Assembly: GCF_000565075.1 (NCBI RefSeq)
Contig: NZ_JDFG01000047.1
Location: forward strand, 1-64,000
DNA from: Atopobium sp. BS2
GTDB lineage: Bacteria > Actinomycetota > Coriobacteriia > Coriobacteriales > Atopobiaceae
DNA length: 64,000 nucleotides
Direction of reading: 5' to 3'
Position 1 is the stretch's first letter, and each line of letters begins with the position of its first letter. Both the position numbers and the translations under genes were made by a program. The notes below the pieces were generated by a model, which was given only the letters and a program-made list of their open reading frames with translations, did no database searches and was not told the origin of the DNA. Of this stretch, positions 63,325 through 64,000 are shown one piece after another.

Positions 63325-64000
63325 GTGCCTGGTAGAAAGACAACGCGTCTTAAAGCAATTGTGCTTGATAGAACAAAACTCGCTGAGCAAGACCTCATCT
63401 TAACCATGCTCTCCGATTCAGGAGAAGAGCGTCGCGCTGTCGCAAAGGGTGCTAGAAAGCCAGGCGGCCGATTTGCAGCCCGTGTTGAACTGTTTTGCGA
63501 GTTAGACGTGCTACTAGCAGAAGGTCGCTCGCTTGACATCTTGTCCGAGGCAACCTTGCTTGAGCCGCATGCCACACTTCGCGGAGATCTCTCTAAGGTA
63601 GCAGCTGCATCAGCTATCTGCGAGGTCGCACGCCTTTCGTGTATTGACGGCATTGAGGACGCGTTTCTCTATCCACTGCTTTCTCGTGCTCTCAGAGCCT
63701 GCGAAGAAGTAGATGACGAGAAACACCTAGATCTTGTTGTTGCTGCTTACGTGTTTAAGGTTTTGGCACACGAAGGCTGGCGCCCAGAGCTGGAATCGTG
63801 CATTGCCTGTGGAGATGAAGCCCTGACGTACTTCTCGCCAGCTGCTGGTGGTGCATTGTGTGGAAGTTGTGCGCATGAGATTGAGGGCGCTATTGAGGTA
63901 GACTCGCTTGAGCTCTCGTGGTTGTCATCGCTTCTCAAACTTACCTTTTACCAGCTTGTCATTGCAGAAATTGCTCCAGAAACTGCGCTCTTTTTGCTCA
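63325..64000 (+). CDS. recO: DNA repair protein RecO, 5' part (runs off the window)
   Basis: GTG at 63325, two bases after the era stop; the frame stays open to the window end (225 codons). The N-terminus PGRKTTRLKAIVLDRTKLAEQDLILTML is the RecO OB-fold start, and the zinc site CIACG...CGSC follows near residues 160-185. RecO anneals single strands and loads RecA in gap repair. The C-terminus is not visible. Confidence 0.9.
   Translation, partial: MPGRKTTRLKAIVLDRTKLAEQDLILTMLSDSGEERRAVAKGARKPGGRFAARVELFCELDVLLAEGRSLDILSEATLLEPHATLRGDLSKVAAASAICEVARLSCIDGIEDAFLYPLLSRALRACEEVDDEKHLDLVVAAYVFKVLAHEGWRPELESCIACGDEALTYFSPAAGGALCGSCAHEIEGAIEVDSLELSWLSSLLKLTFYQLVIAEIAPETALFLL

Overview
The window is a chromosomal segment from an actinobacterium, most likely of the class Coriobacteriia (Atopobiaceae; Lancefieldella/Atopobium-like). 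The main pointers are a small actinobacterial-type integration host factor (mIHF) upstream of gmk-rpoZ, moderate base composition, frequent GTG starts, a Firmicutes-like transcriptional T-box on ileS, a class II galT, and the ComEA/ComEC set. The genus is an inference from gene content and style; no database was searched.

Layout. 1-401: short repeat array and a perfect hairpin beyond the 3' end of ftsH. 402-2336 (-): ftsH. 2531-7123 (+): T-box leader, ileS, lspA, rluD. 7129-9726: divergent AraC regulator and ABC exporter cassette, more AT-rich. 9860-15415: family 2 glycosyltransferase, guaB, leuS. 15428-26870: rimP-nusA-infB-rbfA-nrnA-truB-ribF-dnaG-rpoD, a long translation/transcription/replication cluster starting at a good promoter. 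26990-27064: tRNA-Asn with promoter and terminator. 27377-37896: galactose region, made of mglBAC (+) and galMKT (-) converging on a 720-bp repeat-rich gap, plus a divergent LacI-family regulator. The same 14-bp sequence lies in the mglB, galM and regulator promoters. 37973-39076: lone Wzt/TagH-like ATPase with an extra N-terminal beta domain. 39182-44470: attenuator and pyrR-pyrB-pyrC-pyrK-pyrD-pyrF, the complete route from carbamoyl aspartate to UMP with most genes overlapping. 44634-47054: mihF-gmk-rpoZ-thiI. 47319-51406: comEA-comEC-holA. 51479-56020: rpsT (-), lepA, dusB, hemW. 56100-56717: AT-rich SAP-domain orphan. 56908-64000: two dnaJ paralogues, mtaB, phoH, ybeY, dgkA, era and the start of recO, which runs off the window.

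How it works together. The mgl transporter imports galactose or a galactoside, GalM/GalK/GalT feed it into the Leloir pathway, and the LacI-family protein probably controls all three transcripts. The pyr genes appear to be controlled by a leader terminator and PyrR, and ileS by uncharged tRNA-Ile. Most other genes are housekeeping: tRNA charging and modification, ribosome assembly, RNA polymerase subunits, DNA replication and repair.

Most unusual items: a family of at least ten degenerate 22-bp repeats in two gaps about 32 kb apart, in both orientations; an MglC permease with a roughly 215-residue coiled-coil N-terminus; a DnaJ paralogue whose C-terminal half is replaced by membrane segments; a NusA with a C-terminal Cys/His zinc-binding-like tail; and the Wzt-like ATPase with an N-terminal Ig-like domain. 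No transposase, integrase, rRNA, CRISPR array or prophage gene was seen.
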